Part shown: piece after piece, positions 1 through 8,458 of the stretch
Layout of the letters: every line of letters starts with the position of its first letter
Position numbering within the stretch: the stretch's first letter is position 1
Assembly (NCBI GenBank): GCA_015056735.1
Contig: SVFT01000006.1
Coordinates: forward strand, 107,377 to 171,376
Direction: 5' to 3'
Origin: Lachnospiraceae bacterium
GTDB lineage: Bacteria; Bacillota; Clostridia; Lachnospirales; Lachnospiraceae
Length of the DNA stretch: 64,000 nucleotides
Position numbers and translations under genes: made by a program
The notes under the pieces: generated by a model
Told to the model about the DNA's origin: nothing
What the model saw: the letters and a program-made list of their open reading frames with translations, nothing else
Databases searched by the model: none

Positions 1-531
1 AAACGCCGCGGCCTTCCGAACATCCGCTCGATGGTGGAATCCGTTGATGCACTGACGACGGATAAGGCTGTACGCCTTTTTGAAAAGTTCGGGATCTTCA
101 CACGCACCGAGCTGGAATCCCGTGAAGAGATCCTGTACGAGACCTATGCAAAGACGATCAACATCGAAGCGCAGACCATGGTGGCGATGGCTTCGAAGCA
201 GATCATCCCCGCTGTGATGTATTATGCAGGACAGCTTGCGGAGTCTGCCAATGCCGTGAAGACGGCGGGCGCGGACGCATCCGTGCAGCTTGACGTCTTA
301 AAGGCGGTATCGGCTGACCTCAAAGAGACCAAGGCGGCTCTTAAGAAGCTGGAAAAAGATATCGCTAAGGCTGCCACGATGCCGCAGGGCAAGAAGCAGG
401 CATTTTTCTACAAGGATACGATCACGGTCGACATGGACAATCTCCGTGCACCGGCAGATCGTCTCGAGATGATCGTCGACCGCGATGTATGGCCGTTCCC
501 AACTTATGCGGACCTCTTGTTTGAGGTGTAG
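1..531 (+). CDS. glnN: Glutamine synthetase type III, C-terminal part
   Basis: The frame is open from the first base, so only the last 176 residues of the protein lie in the window. The stretch reading LPNIRS near the start, followed by alternating helices with NIEAQTMVAMA and IIPAVMYYAGQLA, matches the C-terminal region of the GSIII (GlnN) family, a large form of about 700 residues that makes glutamine from glutamate and ammonia in the cytosol and is common in Clostridia and Bacteroidetes. The catalytic beta-barrel lies outside the window. An ATG at 31 is internal and not the true start. The identification rests on recognised sequence pattern, not an alignment. Confidence 0.85.
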   Translation, partial: KRRGLPNIRSMVESVDALTTDKAVRLFEKFGIFTRTELESREEILYETYAKTINIEAQTMVAMASKQIIPAVMYYAGQLAESANAVKTAGADASVQLDVLKAVSADLKETKAALKKLEKDIAKAATMPQGKKQAFFYKDTITVDMDNLRAPADRLEMIVDRDVWPFPTYADLLFEV

Positions 532-584
532 CATCGAGGCTCGGCAGAGACGTTTGAACAGTCGATCGATATGGAGGGGGAAAT

Positions 585-1259
585 ATGTACTGCAGGAATT
601 GCGGAACGAAGCTTATTGATGACAGCCTTTTTTGTGATCACTGCGGCTGTGCGGTGTCACCGGCCGGTCGTACTTCTTCGAACTTTCGAGTTGCGTCCGG
701 CGTTGAAAATGTTGTGTCCGAAACGGTTAGGCAGACTTGCCATGCAAGAAGAAGCGCAGCCAAAGCTTTAAGTATCATTGCACTGCTGATCGCAGCCTCG
801 GCTATTTATCTTCGGTTCTTTGTAAGCAGCCCGGAGTCAACTTTGAACAGGACGGTGAAGGCCGTTAATGAGATGGATCTGGCCGGAGCGATAGAGTGCT
901 TCTCACCAAAGGTTCAGAGAGAGTATAAAGCCATGATGGGTGTCGGCGATGCTATTCTGGGCATGGCCGGCCTGCCGAGCGGACTGGAATCATTTGTCGG
1001 ATTAGCGCCGCTGATGGGCGACGAATATGATGTCCCGCAGTGGCGTCTGGATGTTGTTGACGTGACGTATTCCGGGGAAAATTACGATGCATTTCCGATC
1101 AAGATCCCGGGGATCGAAAAGCTGTTGGCGAGTGATGCATATGTTACGGTTGACGAGTATAAAGACGGCGAATTCTATTTGAATGAAACGATCCATTTTA
1201 AGCGATACGGAAACGACGGATGGCTGATAGAGGATGACGTGTTCCGGCAGTTTACCTGA
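585..1259 (+). CDS. Zinc-ribbon membrane protein of unknown function
   Basis: The 224-residue protein opens with a zinc ribbon: CRNC at residues 3-6 and CDHC at 17-20, the classic CxxC-CxxC pair. A membrane segment follows at about residues 62-80 (SIIALLIAASAIYL), and the remaining 140 residues would face outside. That part looks like the DUF4878/NTF2-like lipoprotein-type fold: it starts with a helix running STLNRTVKAVNEMD and ends in a strand-rich WLIEDDVF segment. The start is fixed by a GGAGGGGG ribosome site 6 bases upstream. Such zinc-ribbon plus membrane anchor proteins are widespread in Firmicutes and without known function. Confidence 0.8.
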   Translation: MYCRNCGTKLIDDSLFCDHCGCAVSPAGRTSSNFRVASGVENVVSETVRQTCHARRSAAKALSIIALLIAASAIYLRFFVSSPESTLNRTVKAVNEMDLAGAIECFSPKVQREYKAMMGVGDAILGMAGLPSGLESFVGLAPLMGDEYDVPQWRLDVVDVTYSGENYDAFPIKIPGIEKLLASDAYVTVDEYKDGEFYLNETIHFKRYGNDGWLIEDDVFRQFT

Positions 1260-1288
1260 CCCATGTTCAAAATAGATTTAAAAAGTGC

Positions 1289-1317
1289 TTGCATATTCGA
1301 TGATTATCGTGTAATAT
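1289..1317 (+). promoter_or_regulatory. Promoter of the tRNA-Gln gene
   Basis: A TTGCAT box at 1289-1294 and TAATAT at 1312-1317 are 17 bases apart, placing transcription start about 25 bases before the tRNA. The -35 region sits in AAAGTGCTTGCA, which recurs exactly upstream of the small protein at 3126. Confidence 0.6.
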
Positions 1318-1348
1318 AATCAAGTGGCTGTGATACAGCCACGGTTTT

Positions 1349-1420
1349 AGGGCTATCGCCAAACGGTAAGGCAACGGACTCTGACTCCGTCATTTCAAGG
1401 TTCGAATCCTTGTAGCCCTG
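1349..1420 (+). tRNA. tRNA-Gln (anticodon CUG)
   Basis: A full cloverleaf can be drawn. The acceptor stem is AGGGCTA (1349-1355) with TAGCCCT (1413-1419). The D arm is GCC/GGC, and the anticodon stem ACGGA/TCCGT encloses the loop CTCTGAC, giving anticodon CTG. The T arm is CAAGG/CCTTG around TTCGAAT. The layout is that of bacterial tRNA-Gln, whose usual anticodon is TTG; this is the CAG-reading isoacceptor. The CCA end is not encoded, so it must be added after transcription. The gene stands alone between two protein genes. Confidence 0.93.
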
Positions 1421-1486
1421 TCTCGGAGGAGTTATGCATTTCTCAGTGAAGTGTGTGGCTTCTCATTTTTTTTAGAGGAAAAGCAG

Positions 1487-2200
1487 ATGTATTCTTTTAA
1501 CAGCAGGATCAGATACAGTGAGACAGACGCAGACGAGCGGCTTGCGCTGACGGCTCTGACAGACTATTTTCAGGATTGCAGCACGTTTCAGTCGGAGGAT
1601 CTGGGTATCGGCGTGAAGTATCTCCAGAAGCAGCACCTTGTCTGGGTGCTGTCGTCGTGGCAGATCGTGATCGACGAGTATCCGATGCTCGGGGACCATG
1701 TGACGGTCGGCACATTCCCGTATCAGTTCAAGACGTTTATGGGAAGCCGTAACTTTTTTATGGACCGTGCAGACGGGAAGCGCCTTGCATACGCGAACAG
1801 CTTATGGACTCTCCTTGATACGGAGACGATGCAGCCTGCGCGTGTTACGGAAGAGATGATGACGCGCTATATCCCGGAAGAAAAGCTTCCGATGGAGTAT
1901 GCGCCCCGAAAAGTCGCGCTTCCTTCCAACTTGGAAGAGCAGGATGCGATCACGGTGCAGCCGTTTCATCTTGACAGCAACCATCATGTGAACAATGCGC
2001 AGTATGTGAAGATGGCATTTTCGCATCTGCCGGAAGATGCGACGGTACGTCAGATGCGTGCGGAGTATAAGATGCAGGCACATTTGGGCGACGTGATTGT
2101 ACCGCACAGTGCTACAAACGAAAATGTGACGACGGTGTCACTTTGCGATGAGAGCGGAGAACCCTACGCGATCGTAGAGTTTACCGCAAAAGAGGATTAA
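1487..2200 (+). CDS. Acyl-ACP thioesterase
   Basis: This 237-residue protein has the double hot-dog layout of the FatA/FatB-like acyl-ACP thioesterase family, which releases free fatty acids from acyl carrier protein in the cytosol. The first hot-dog begins YSFNSRIRYSETDADERLAL. The second carries the catalytic-loop motif DSNHHVNNAQYVKM near residues 163-176, where Asn and His are the expected active-site residues. The ATG at 1487 is preferred over the GTG 36 bases earlier because GAGGAAAA lies just before it and the family starts at this point. The next gene begins one base after the stop, so the two are co-transcribed. Confidence 0.9.
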   Translation: MYSFNSRIRYSETDADERLALTALTDYFQDCSTFQSEDLGIGVKYLQKQHLVWVLSSWQIVIDEYPMLGDHVTVGTFPYQFKTFMGSRNFFMDRADGKRLAYANSLWTLLDTETMQPARVTEEMMTRYIPEEKLPMEYAPRKVALPSNLEEQDAITVQPFHLDSNHHVNNAQYVKMAFSHLPEDATVRQMRAEYKMQAHLGDVIVPHSATNENVTTVSLCDESGEPYAIVEFTAKED

Positions 2201-2201
2201 G

Positions 2202-3041
2202 ATGTTACAGCTTGGCTTGAAACAAACGCTGACGGTCGTAAAAAAAGTGGAATTCGGTGTGTACCTGGGCGAGACGGCAAATGCGCCCGAACATGAGCGC
2301 GTACTCCTTCCGAAGAAGCAGGTGCCCGCTGACCTGAAACAGGGCGATACACTTGCGGTTTTTCTGTACAAAGACTCTTCCGACAGACTGATCGCAACGG
2401 TGAACATGCCGAAGATCATGCTGCATCAGGTCGCTTTCCTTCGCGTGGCGCAGGTCGGCAGGATTGGTGCGTTCCTTGACTGGGGACTGGAGAAGGACCT
2501 GCTCCTTCCGTTCCGTGAGCAGACAAGGAAAGTGGCGGCAGACGAGGAAGTACTGGTCGCACTCTATATCGACAAGAGCAGCCGCCTTTGCGCGACCATG
2601 AATGTCTATGAATATCTTCGTACGGACAGCCCTTACAAAAAGGAAGACCGCGTGACGGGGACCGTTTATGAGATCAGCCCCAACTTTGGCGCTTTCGTTG
2701 CGGTGGACGATATCTACTCCGCACTGATTCCGCGTAAAGAACTTTACGGTGACGTGAAGATCGGAGAGAAGATCGAGGCGCGAGTGACAGAGGTAAAAGA
2801 AGACGGCAAGCTTTCCCTGAGTATCCGGGAAAAGGCGTATCTGCAGATCGAGAAGGATGCGCAGGAAGTGATGCGGGTCATTGATTCGTTTGACGGTGTG
2901 TTGCCTTTTAACGACAAGGCGGATCCGGAGACGATCCGCAGGGAGATGCAGATGAGCAAGAACGAGTTTAAACGTGCAGTCGGTCATCTTCTGAAGGCCG
3001 GGCAGATCGAGATCGGCGAAAAATGTATCAGACGGCGTTAA
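2202..3041 (+). CDS. cvfB: CvfB-like S1 RNA-binding protein
   Basis: The 279-residue protein has the CvfB/YitL layout: tandem S1-type barrels and a winged helix at the C-terminus (about 220-279, with NEFKRAVGHLLKAG). Two barrels show the S1 signature, VGRIGAFLDWGLEKDLLLP around residue 87 and ISPNFGAFVAVDD around residue 160. CvfB binds RNA and is a virulence-linked regulator in Staphylococcus; elsewhere its targets are unknown. It is translationally close to the thioesterase before it (one base between stop and start), so one transcript is likely. No dedicated promoter was seen between them. Confidence 0.82.
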   Translation: MLQLGLKQTLTVVKKVEFGVYLGETANAPEHERVLLPKKQVPADLKQGDTLAVFLYKDSSDRLIATVNMPKIMLHQVAFLRVAQVGRIGAFLDWGLEKDLLLPFREQTRKVAADEEVLVALYIDKSSRLCATMNVYEYLRTDSPYKKEDRVTGTVYEISPNFGAFVAVDDIYSALIPRKELYGDVKIGEKIEARVTEVKEDGKLSLSIREKAYLQIEKDAQEVMRVIDSFDGVLPFNDKADPETIRREMQMSKNEFKRAVGHLLKAGQIEIGEKCIRRR

Positions 3042-3063
3042 ATCTTAATTTTTTCTAAAGTGC

Positions 3064-3091
3064 TTGCAATTTAGGAAATAACATCTATAAT
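3064..3091 (+). promoter_or_regulatory. Strong SigA-type promoter of the 77-residue protein gene
   Basis: TTGCAA at 3064-3069 and a perfect TATAAT at 3086-3091 are separated by 16 bases. The preceding AAAGTGCTTGCA (3057-3068) is identical to the sequence at the tRNA-Gln promoter (1282-1293), suggesting high, growth-linked expression. Confidence 0.75.
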
Positions 3092-3125
3092 GAGTCGCAA
3101 GAAACAAGAAAGGAGATTAAAGAAT

Positions 3126-3359
3126 ATGAAAGTACAGAACATTAATGACATTGACAAGTTTTTTGAGGTGATTGATTCCTGCAAAGGCAGAGTTGAGCTT
3201 GTAACCGGTGAAGGCGACAGACTGAATCTGAAGTCCAAATTATCCCAGTATGTATCTATGGCAAACATTTTCTCCGACGGAACCATTTCCGAGCTTGAGA
3301 TCCTTGCTTACGAACCTGACGATATCACAAAACTGGTTAACTTCATGATGGAGAAATAA
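3126..3359 (+). CDS. Conserved 77-residue cytosolic protein
   Basis: A small acidic protein without membrane segments, beginning MKVQNINDIDKFFEVIDSCK. The start is set by AGGAG ten bases upstream (3111-3115); a longer reading from 3090 would place the start inside the promoter. Proteins of this type are, as I recall, widespread in Lachnospiraceae and sometimes carry the misleading name 'polya polymerase', which nothing in the sequence supports: it is far too short and lacks nucleotidyltransferase motifs. An alternating strand/helix pattern with KGRVELVTGEGDRLNLKS suggests a compact alpha/beta fold loosely similar to HPr-size domains. Function unknown. Its promoter is strong and resembles that of the tRNA gene. 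Confidence 0.8.
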   Translation: MKVQNINDIDKFFEVIDSCKGRVELVTGEGDRLNLKSKLSQYVSMANIFSDGTISELEILAYEPDDITKLVNFMMEK

Positions 3360-3367
3360 AGCTCATA

Positions 3368-4282
3368 ATGAACGCGAAACAAGTAAACCGCTATTTTCTG
3401 ACAACCATTATTCTACAGATCTTATCCGTAGCAATACTGGTTGTTTTTCCGTTTATAAATGAATATGACTGGCGTTTGACATCGCTTTGGGATGAAGCTG
3501 CGCTTGTGGTCCCGGCGATCTTCTTTCTGATCGTATCCGGCGAGCGTAGGAGCAGTGCGCTTGGACTCAAACGGATTCGGTTTACTTCTGCTTTGATGTC
3601 GATCCTTTTTATGCTGATGACGCTGCCGCTTTGTAATGCGGCAGGCGGATTCTCGCAGATCTTTACGGATAATATTGTGGTGGAAGCTTCCGCATACATG
3701 GCAGGCACATCATTCCCGTCCCTTTTCTTTTTGATCGCGGTCTGGAGCCCGCTCTGTGAAGAGATCGCATTTCGCGGTTTTGTATTTCGCGGATATCGCG
3801 GCAACGCAGGATTCTGGCGTGCGGCGATCGTATCTGCCTTTTTGTTTGGGCTTGTCCATTTGAATATGAACCAGTTCATTTATGCGTTTGTGTTCGGGAT
3901 CCTCCTGGCGCTTCTGACAGAGGCGACGGGCAGCATCTGGCCCGGCTTCTTCTATCACATGCTGTTTAACGCGATCGCTGTTTTTGCGATGTACGGTGAT
4001 CCGTCCTTTGCGGAAGGGAAGGCGCCTCTGGTGCAGTCGGATACTGAGATGATCCTGTACTATACGGGCGCGCAGTTTGCGCTCGGTGTCATCTTCCTAA
4101 TCCCGGCGGCGTGCATTCTTGTCTGGATTTTTAAGAACGAAGGCAGACGGGAACTGATCGACGGCCTGCTTGGTTTTGACATGCGGGGACGTATCGTGAC
4201 ACCGTCACTTGTGATCGGCGTGGCCTTGTGCCTGGTTATTATGGGTTTTTTTGCTGTTGTGCGAATTGCAGATAAGCTTTAG
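3368..4282 (+). CDS. CPBP-family intramembrane protease
   Basis: A 304-residue polytopic protein with about eight membrane segments. The CPBP (Abi/Rce1-like) signature is present: CEEIAFRG near residues 133-140 (the EExxxR motif), then HLNMNQFIYAFVFG about 30 residues later, then FFYHMLFNAIAV. These supply the glutamates, histidines and asparagine of the metal site. Family members cleave prenylated or other membrane substrates, and in Firmicutes often serve bacteriocin processing or immunity, but the substrate here is unknown. It starts 8 bases after the 77-residue gene and ends at a terminator, so the two likely form one unit. Confidence 0.88.
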   Translation: MNAKQVNRYFLTTIILQILSVAILVVFPFINEYDWRLTSLWDEAALVVPAIFFLIVSGERRSSALGLKRIRFTSALMSILFMLMTLPLCNAAGGFSQIFTDNIVVEASAYMAGTSFPSLFFLIAVWSPLCEEIAFRGFVFRGYRGNAGFWRAAIVSAFLFGLVHLNMNQFIYAFVFGILLALLTEATGSIWPGFFYHMLFNAIAVFAMYGDPSFAEGKAPLVQSDTEMILYYTGAQFALGVIFLIPAACILVWIFKNEGRRELIDGLLGFDMRGRIVTPSLVIGVALCLVIMGFFAVVRIADKL

Positions 4283-4330
4283 CAAGATTATGTAAACCAA
4301 TATTTAGAAATATGTACAATATTACCGAAA

Positions 4331-4358
4331 AAGCCATGGTCAAACTATGGTTTTTTTT
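4331..4358 (+). terminator. Rho-independent terminator after the CPBP gene
   Basis: AAGCCATGG (4331-4339) pairs with CTATGGTTT (4345-4353), allowing two G-U pairs, around the loop TCAAA. A run of eight T follows (4351-4358). Confidence 0.75.
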
Positions 4359-4452
4359 CATTATATGCGTTAGAATGGATAGGGACGGCGAAAAAATATA
4401 AAAATACGCCCACGGAAAATTGTATATTTTGCATAAGCAAAGGAGTGAAAAA

Positions 4453-5541
4453 ATGATATCGAATCAAATACTTCGCAATACAATAGAAGGGCTGAAAGCG
4501 ATTTCAAGGGTTGAATTCTGCGTGATCGATACGGATGGGAAGGTTGCGGCGACGACTTCGGATACGATGAATGAGTTCGAAAAGCCGGCGCTTGAATTTG
4601 TAAAATCTTCCGCGGACAGCCAGGAGATTCAGGGATGTCAGTTTTTCAAAGTTTATGATGAGCAGCAGCTGGAGTATATCCTGGTGGCCGGCGGTACGGG
4701 CGAGGATCTGTATATGGTCGGCAAGATGGTTGCTTTCCAGATCCAGAATCTGCTTGTCGCATATAAAGAACGTTTTGACAAGGACAACTTTGTAAAGAAC
4801 CTGCTTCTTGATAACCTGCTTCTTGTTGATATTTACAGCCGGTCCAAGAAGCTTCACATCCCGACGGATGTAAAGCGTGTGGCGATCGTTGTGGAAGCGG
4901 ACGGCCATAAGGACAACAATATCCTGGAGATCATCCGCCAGCATAAGGACGGTGCGGCAAAGGACTTTGTCACTGCTGTCGATGAGATGAATGTGATCGT
5001 TGTCAAGGAGCTTTCCACAGGCGATACCAAGGCAGAGATCGATAAAGAGGCGTCGGATATCTTAAAATGCCTGGAGAAAGAGGGCATTCACCATGCGCAT
5101 GCTGCATACGGTACGGTTGTCGGCGAGATCAAAGAGGTCAGCCGTTCCTACAAAGAAGCAAAGATGGCGCTCGATGTCGGCAAGATCTTCTTTGGCGAGC
5201 GCAATGTGATCGCCTACAGTGAGCTTGGCATCGGCCGTCTGATCTACCAGCTGCCGATCCCGCTTTGCAAGATGTTCATCAAAGAGATCTTCGACGGCAA
5301 GAATCCGGATGAGTTTGATACCGAGACACTCAGTACGATCAACAAGTTCTTCGAGAACAGCCTGAATGTATCGGAGACATCGAGACAGCTTTTCATTCAT
5401 AGGAATACACTTGTTTACAGATTGGACAAGCTTCAGAAGAGCACGAAACTCGACCTTCGTGTGTTCGAAGATGCCATCACGTTCAAGATCGCACTGATGG
5501 TCGTAAAATACATGAAATACATGGAGTCCTTTGATTACTAA
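4453..5541 (+). CDS. CdaR/PucR-family sugar-diacid-type regulator
   Basis: The 362-residue protein fits the CdaR layout: an N-terminal sensor region, a central GGDEF-like degenerate domain, and a C-terminal helix-turn-helix of the PucR type at about residues 300-355 (NVSETSRQLFIHRNTLVYRL, then DLRVFEDAITFKIAL). Members act as transcription activators responding to small molecules such as glycerate or purine breakdown products. Here no catabolic gene is adjacent. The gene is followed 39 bases later by ftsE, so a link with envelope genes is possible but unproven. The ATG at 4453 has AGGAG 8 bases upstream and is preferred to the start at 4420. Confidence 0.85.
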   Translation: MISNQILRNTIEGLKAISRVEFCVIDTDGKVAATTSDTMNEFEKPALEFVKSSADSQEIQGCQFFKVYDEQQLEYILVAGGTGEDLYMVGKMVAFQIQNLLVAYKERFDKDNFVKNLLLDNLLLVDIYSRSKKLHIPTDVKRVAIVVEADGHKDNNILEIIRQHKDGAAKDFVTAVDEMNVIVVKELSTGDTKAEIDKEASDILKCLEKEGIHHAHAAYGTVVGEIKEVSRSYKEAKMALDVGKIFFGERNVIAYSELGIGRLIYQLPIPLCKMFIKEIFDGKNPDEFDTETLSTINKFFENSLNVSETSRQLFIHRNTLVYRLDKLQKSTKLDLRVFEDAITFKIALMVVKYMKYMESFDY

Positions 5542-5580
5542 ACCGAATTTGTAATACTGGATTTTTAGAGGTGGATAACA

Positions 5581-6306
5581 TTGGCTTTGAAGAAAAGATC
5601 AAAATCGGAGAATAAAGATGTGATCGTTCTCGAGAACGTGAGCAAATCCTTTGCGACGGGTGCACCCGCATTAAACGGTGTGAGCCTGAAGATCCGGAAG
5701 GGCGAGTTTGTGTTTGTGGTCGGCGACAGCGGATCCGGCAAGTCTACGCTTATCAAGCTGCTCCTCCGCGAACTGACACCGACATCCGGCACTGTGATCG
5801 TAAACGGACAGGATGTTGGGAAGCTTCGTCGCTGGCGCATTCCGAAGTTCAGACGTCAGCTCGGGATCGTATTTCAGGATTTCCGTCTTTTGAAGGACCG
5901 CAATGTATACGAGAACGTTGCTTTTGCACAGCGCATCATTCAGGTTCCCAACAGAGAGATCAAAAAGAATGTTCCCGCGATCCTGTCGGTTGTCGGGCTT
6001 GCAGGCAAGTATAAAGCAAAACCGCGCCAGTTATCCGGCGGTGAGCAGCAGCGTGTGGCGCTTGCCCGCGCATTGATCAATGAGCCTTCGATCCTGCTGG
6101 CTGATGAGCCGACCGGTAATCTTGATCCCAAGAACACCTGGGAGATCATGAAACTGCTCGAGGAGATCAACAAGAACGGTACCACGGTCTTGATGGTCAC
6201 ACATAACCGCGACATCGTCAACACGATGAAGAAGCGTGTTATCACCATGAAAAAAGGTGTGATCGTCAGCGACGAAGAAGAAGGTGAGTATATCGATGAG
6301 AATTAG
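5581..6306 (+). CDS. ftsE: FtsE, ATPase of the FtsEX complex
   Basis: A 241-residue ABC ATPase. Walker [10 protein letters not shown] lies at residues 48-56, the signature LSGGEQQ at 151-157, Walker [13 protein letters not shown] at 171-182, and the switch histidine in VTHNRD. The Q-loop FQDFRLL is typical of FtsE. With FtsX it forms a membrane complex that drives extracellular peptidoglycan hydrolases rather than transport. Start codon is TTG, supported by GAGGTGG 8 bases before it. It carries an extra basic N-terminal stretch ([10 protein letters not shown]) ahead of the normal start of the domain. The end overlaps ftsX by 11 bases, giving translational coupling. Confidence 0.95.
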   Translation: MALKKRSKSENKDVIVLENVSKSFATGAPALNGVSLKIRKGEFVFVVGDSGSGKSTLIKLLLRELTPTSGTVIVNGQDVGKLRRWRIPKFRRQLGIVFQDFRLLKDRNVYENVAFAQRIIQVPNREIKKNVPAILSVVGLAGKYKAKPRQLSGGEQQRVALARALINEPSILLADEPTGNLDPKNTWEIMKLLEEINKNGTTVLMVTHNRDIVNTMKKRVITMKKGVIVSDEEEGEYIDEN

Positions 6307-7192
6307 TACACTGTTTTACACGATCAAACAGGGTTTTGCCAATATTTTTCGTAACAAATGGTTCTCGCTTGCATCCGTAGCGACGATCGCAGCATGCCTT
6401 TTCCTGTTCGGCCTGTTCTATGCGATCTTAACGAACTTTCAGAATGTTGTGAAGACGGCGGAAGAGGGCGTATCGGTTACGGTCTTCTTCGATGAAGGCA
6501 TCAGCGATGAGAAGATCCAGGAGATCGGCGAAGCGATTAAGAAGAGAACGGAAGTCAGAGAAGTGAAATTCAACTCCGCGGAAGAGGTCTGGGATTCCTT
6601 TAAGGAAGAATACCTCGGTGAATATGCGGACGGCTTTACGGAGAATCCCCTTGCGGATTCCGCAAACTTTGAGATCTATTTAAATGACGTATCCAGGCAG
6701 AGCGCGCTTGTCACCTATCTGGAGATGATGGACGGCGTGCGTCAGGTCAACAAATCAGAGGTTACGGCGAACACGCTGAGCGGTATCAATGTGATCATCG
6801 GCTATGTATCGATCGGTATCATCTGCATCCTGCTTGCGGTTTCCGTGTTCCTGATCAGCAATACGGTCATGATCGGTATCTCGGTCCGCAAAGAGGAGAT
6901 CAATATCATGAAATATATCGGCGCGACAGACTTTTTTGTCAGGTCGCCGTTTGTGATCGAAGGCATGCTGATCGGTCTGATCGGCTCGGTGCTGCCGCTC
7001 GTTTGCATTTACTATATCTATGTCAATGTGATCCAGTATATCAGTGAACGCTTTACGATCCTTTCCGGACTCATGAATTTCCTGCCGGTAGAGGTGATCT
7101 TCAAGGATCTTGCGCCCATCTCCATCGGGATCGGCGTGGGGATCGGCTTTATCGGAAGCTTTGCGACAGTAAGAAGACACCTGAAAGTGTAG
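6296..7192 (+). CDS. ftsX: FtsX, membrane subunit of the FtsEX complex
   Basis: The 298-residue protein has the FtsX layout: one membrane segment near residues 20-43, a large extracellular loop of about 125 residues rich in acidic residues ([18 protein letters not shown]), then three C-terminal segments of the FtsX-type permease domain. The extracellular loop is what binds the coiled coil of PcsB or CwlO type hydrolases in Streptococcus and Bacillus. Starting at ATG 6296 rather than GTG 6284 fits the ribosome site and family. The partner hydrolase gene follows 6 bases after the stop. Confidence 0.95.
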   Translation: MRISTLFYTIKQGFANIFRNKWFSLASVATIAACLFLFGLFYAILTNFQNVVKTAEEGVSVTVFFDEGISDEKIQEIGEAIKKRTEVREVKFNSAEEVWDSFKEEYLGEYADGFTENPLADSANFEIYLNDVSRQSALVTYLEMMDGVRQVNKSEVTANTLSGINVIIGYVSIGIICILLAVSVFLISNTVMIGISVRKEEINIMKYIGATDFFVRSPFVIEGMLIGLIGSVLPLVCIYYIYVNVIQYISERFTILSGLMNFLPVEVIFKDLAPISIGIGVGIGFIGSFATVRRHLKV

Positions 7193-7198
7193 ATCGTC

Positions 7199-8431
7199 AT
7201 GCATTATCTGCGTAACCGGATCGGAAAACAGAATATCGCGCGCGTGCTTCTGCTGCTTTTCCTGTTTGCGCTTGTCCCTGTTTCTGTAACCAGGGCGGAC
7301 GATCGCGAAGACCTGGAAGAGACGATCCGCAACAGTCAGAATGCGATCTCGGAAGCGGAGAAGCAGAAAAAAGCTTTGCAAAGCGGCCTGACTGACGTCA
7401 AAAAGATGGTTTCCGAGCTGGAAGGTGCGAAGAAAGATCTGAAGCAATATGTTGTGAAGCTCGACAGTAACCTCGATCAGATCGAGCAGAAGATCGAGGA
7501 GCTGAAACAGACGATCGCCCAAAAGGAAGAGGAGATCGAAGAGACGGGCAAAGCACTCAAAGAAGCGACCGAAGTCGCCGACTCACAGTATGCTTCCATG
7601 AAGACGCGCGTCAAATTTATGTATGAGCAGGGACAGACATTTTATCTGGATCTGCTTTTTGGTGCCAAAAACTTTGGCGAACTGCTCAACCGGACGGAAT
7701 TTATCGAGAAAATCGCCGCATACGATCGAAAGAAGCTTGAAGAGTACCGGGAGACAAGGGACAAGGTTGCTGCATTTAAAGAAGAGCTTGAGGCAGAAAA
7801 ACTGGTCCTTGATGCCGCGAAAGAAGGAGTAGAGGAAGAAGAAGCCGCGCTGAATACACTGATCTCGGAAAAACAGCGAGAGATCACAAATTACCAGTCG
7901 GATATCAACAATAAAGAAGCGATTATCAAGGAATATGAGAACGAGATCGCGGAGCAGAACCAGATCATCTCTGCGTTGGAGGCTGCTGTAAAGGAAGCCA
8001 AGAAGAAGCTGTCCGGAACGGCGATCAAATACGACGGCGGTAAGTTCAAATGGCCGGCACCGGAGTACACGCGGATCTCGGATGATTACGGTTCGCGTAT
8101 CCACCCGATCTTAAAGACGCAGCAGTTCCATAACGGTGTCGATATGGCAGCGCCTTCCGGATCACCGATCCTGGCGGCCTATGACGGTGAAGTGGTCGCG
8201 GCTGATTATTCCGGATCAATGGGTAACTACATCATGATCGATCATGGTGATGATCTTTATACGATCTACATGCATGCCTCCAAACTGTATGTCTCGAAGG
8301 GCCAGCAGGTTTCGAGAGGCGATAAGATCGCAGCGGTCGGCTCAACCGGGCGATCAACGGGACCGCACCTGCACTTTTCCGTGCGGCAGAGCGGCAGCTA
8401 CGTCAGCCCGTGGAATTATCTGAGCAAGTAA
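7199..8431 (+). CDS. FtsEX-partner M23 peptidoglycan endopeptidase
   Basis: A 410-residue secreted protein: signal peptide at residues 1-33 ending near TRAD, a long coiled coil (about 36-265) broken by a short helical hairpin, and an M23 LytM-type peptidase (about 285-410). The hairpin carries MKTRVKFMYEQG and LLNRTEFIEKI. The metal ligands are visible: HNGVDMA supplies H and D, YMHAS the second histidine, and HLHF the third. The coiled coil is of the PcsB/EnvC type that FtsX clamps, so ATP hydrolysis by FtsE should relieve autoinhibition. Position directly behind ftsEX makes it the prime partner. The hairpin is repeated in the NlpC/P60 protein at 35658. Confidence 0.92.
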   Translation: MHYLRNRIGKQNIARVLLLLFLFALVPVSVTRADDREDLEETIRNSQNAISEAEKQKKALQSGLTDVKKMVSELEGAKKDLKQYVVKLDSNLDQIEQKIEELKQTIAQKEEEIEETGKALKEATEVADSQYASMKTRVKFMYEQGQTFYLDLLFGAKNFGELLNRTEFIEKIAAYDRKKLEEYRETRDKVAAFKEELEAEKLVLDAAKEGVEEEEAALNTLISEKQREITNYQSDINNKEAIIKEYENEIAEQNQIISALEAAVKEAKKKLSGTAIKYDGGKFKWPAPEYTRISDDYGSRIHPILKTQQFHNGVDMAAPSGSPILAAYDGEVVAADYSGSMGNYIMIDHGDDLYTIYMHASKLYVSKGQQVSRGDKIAAVGSTGRSTGPHLHFSVRQSGSYVSPWNYLSK

Positions 8432-8458
8432 GAAACAGATTTAAGGAATGATTACAGA

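Noticed and set aside
3090..3125. Longer start for the 77-residue protein at 3090
   Set aside because: It would start at the promoter -10 box; AGGAG marks the ATG at 3126.
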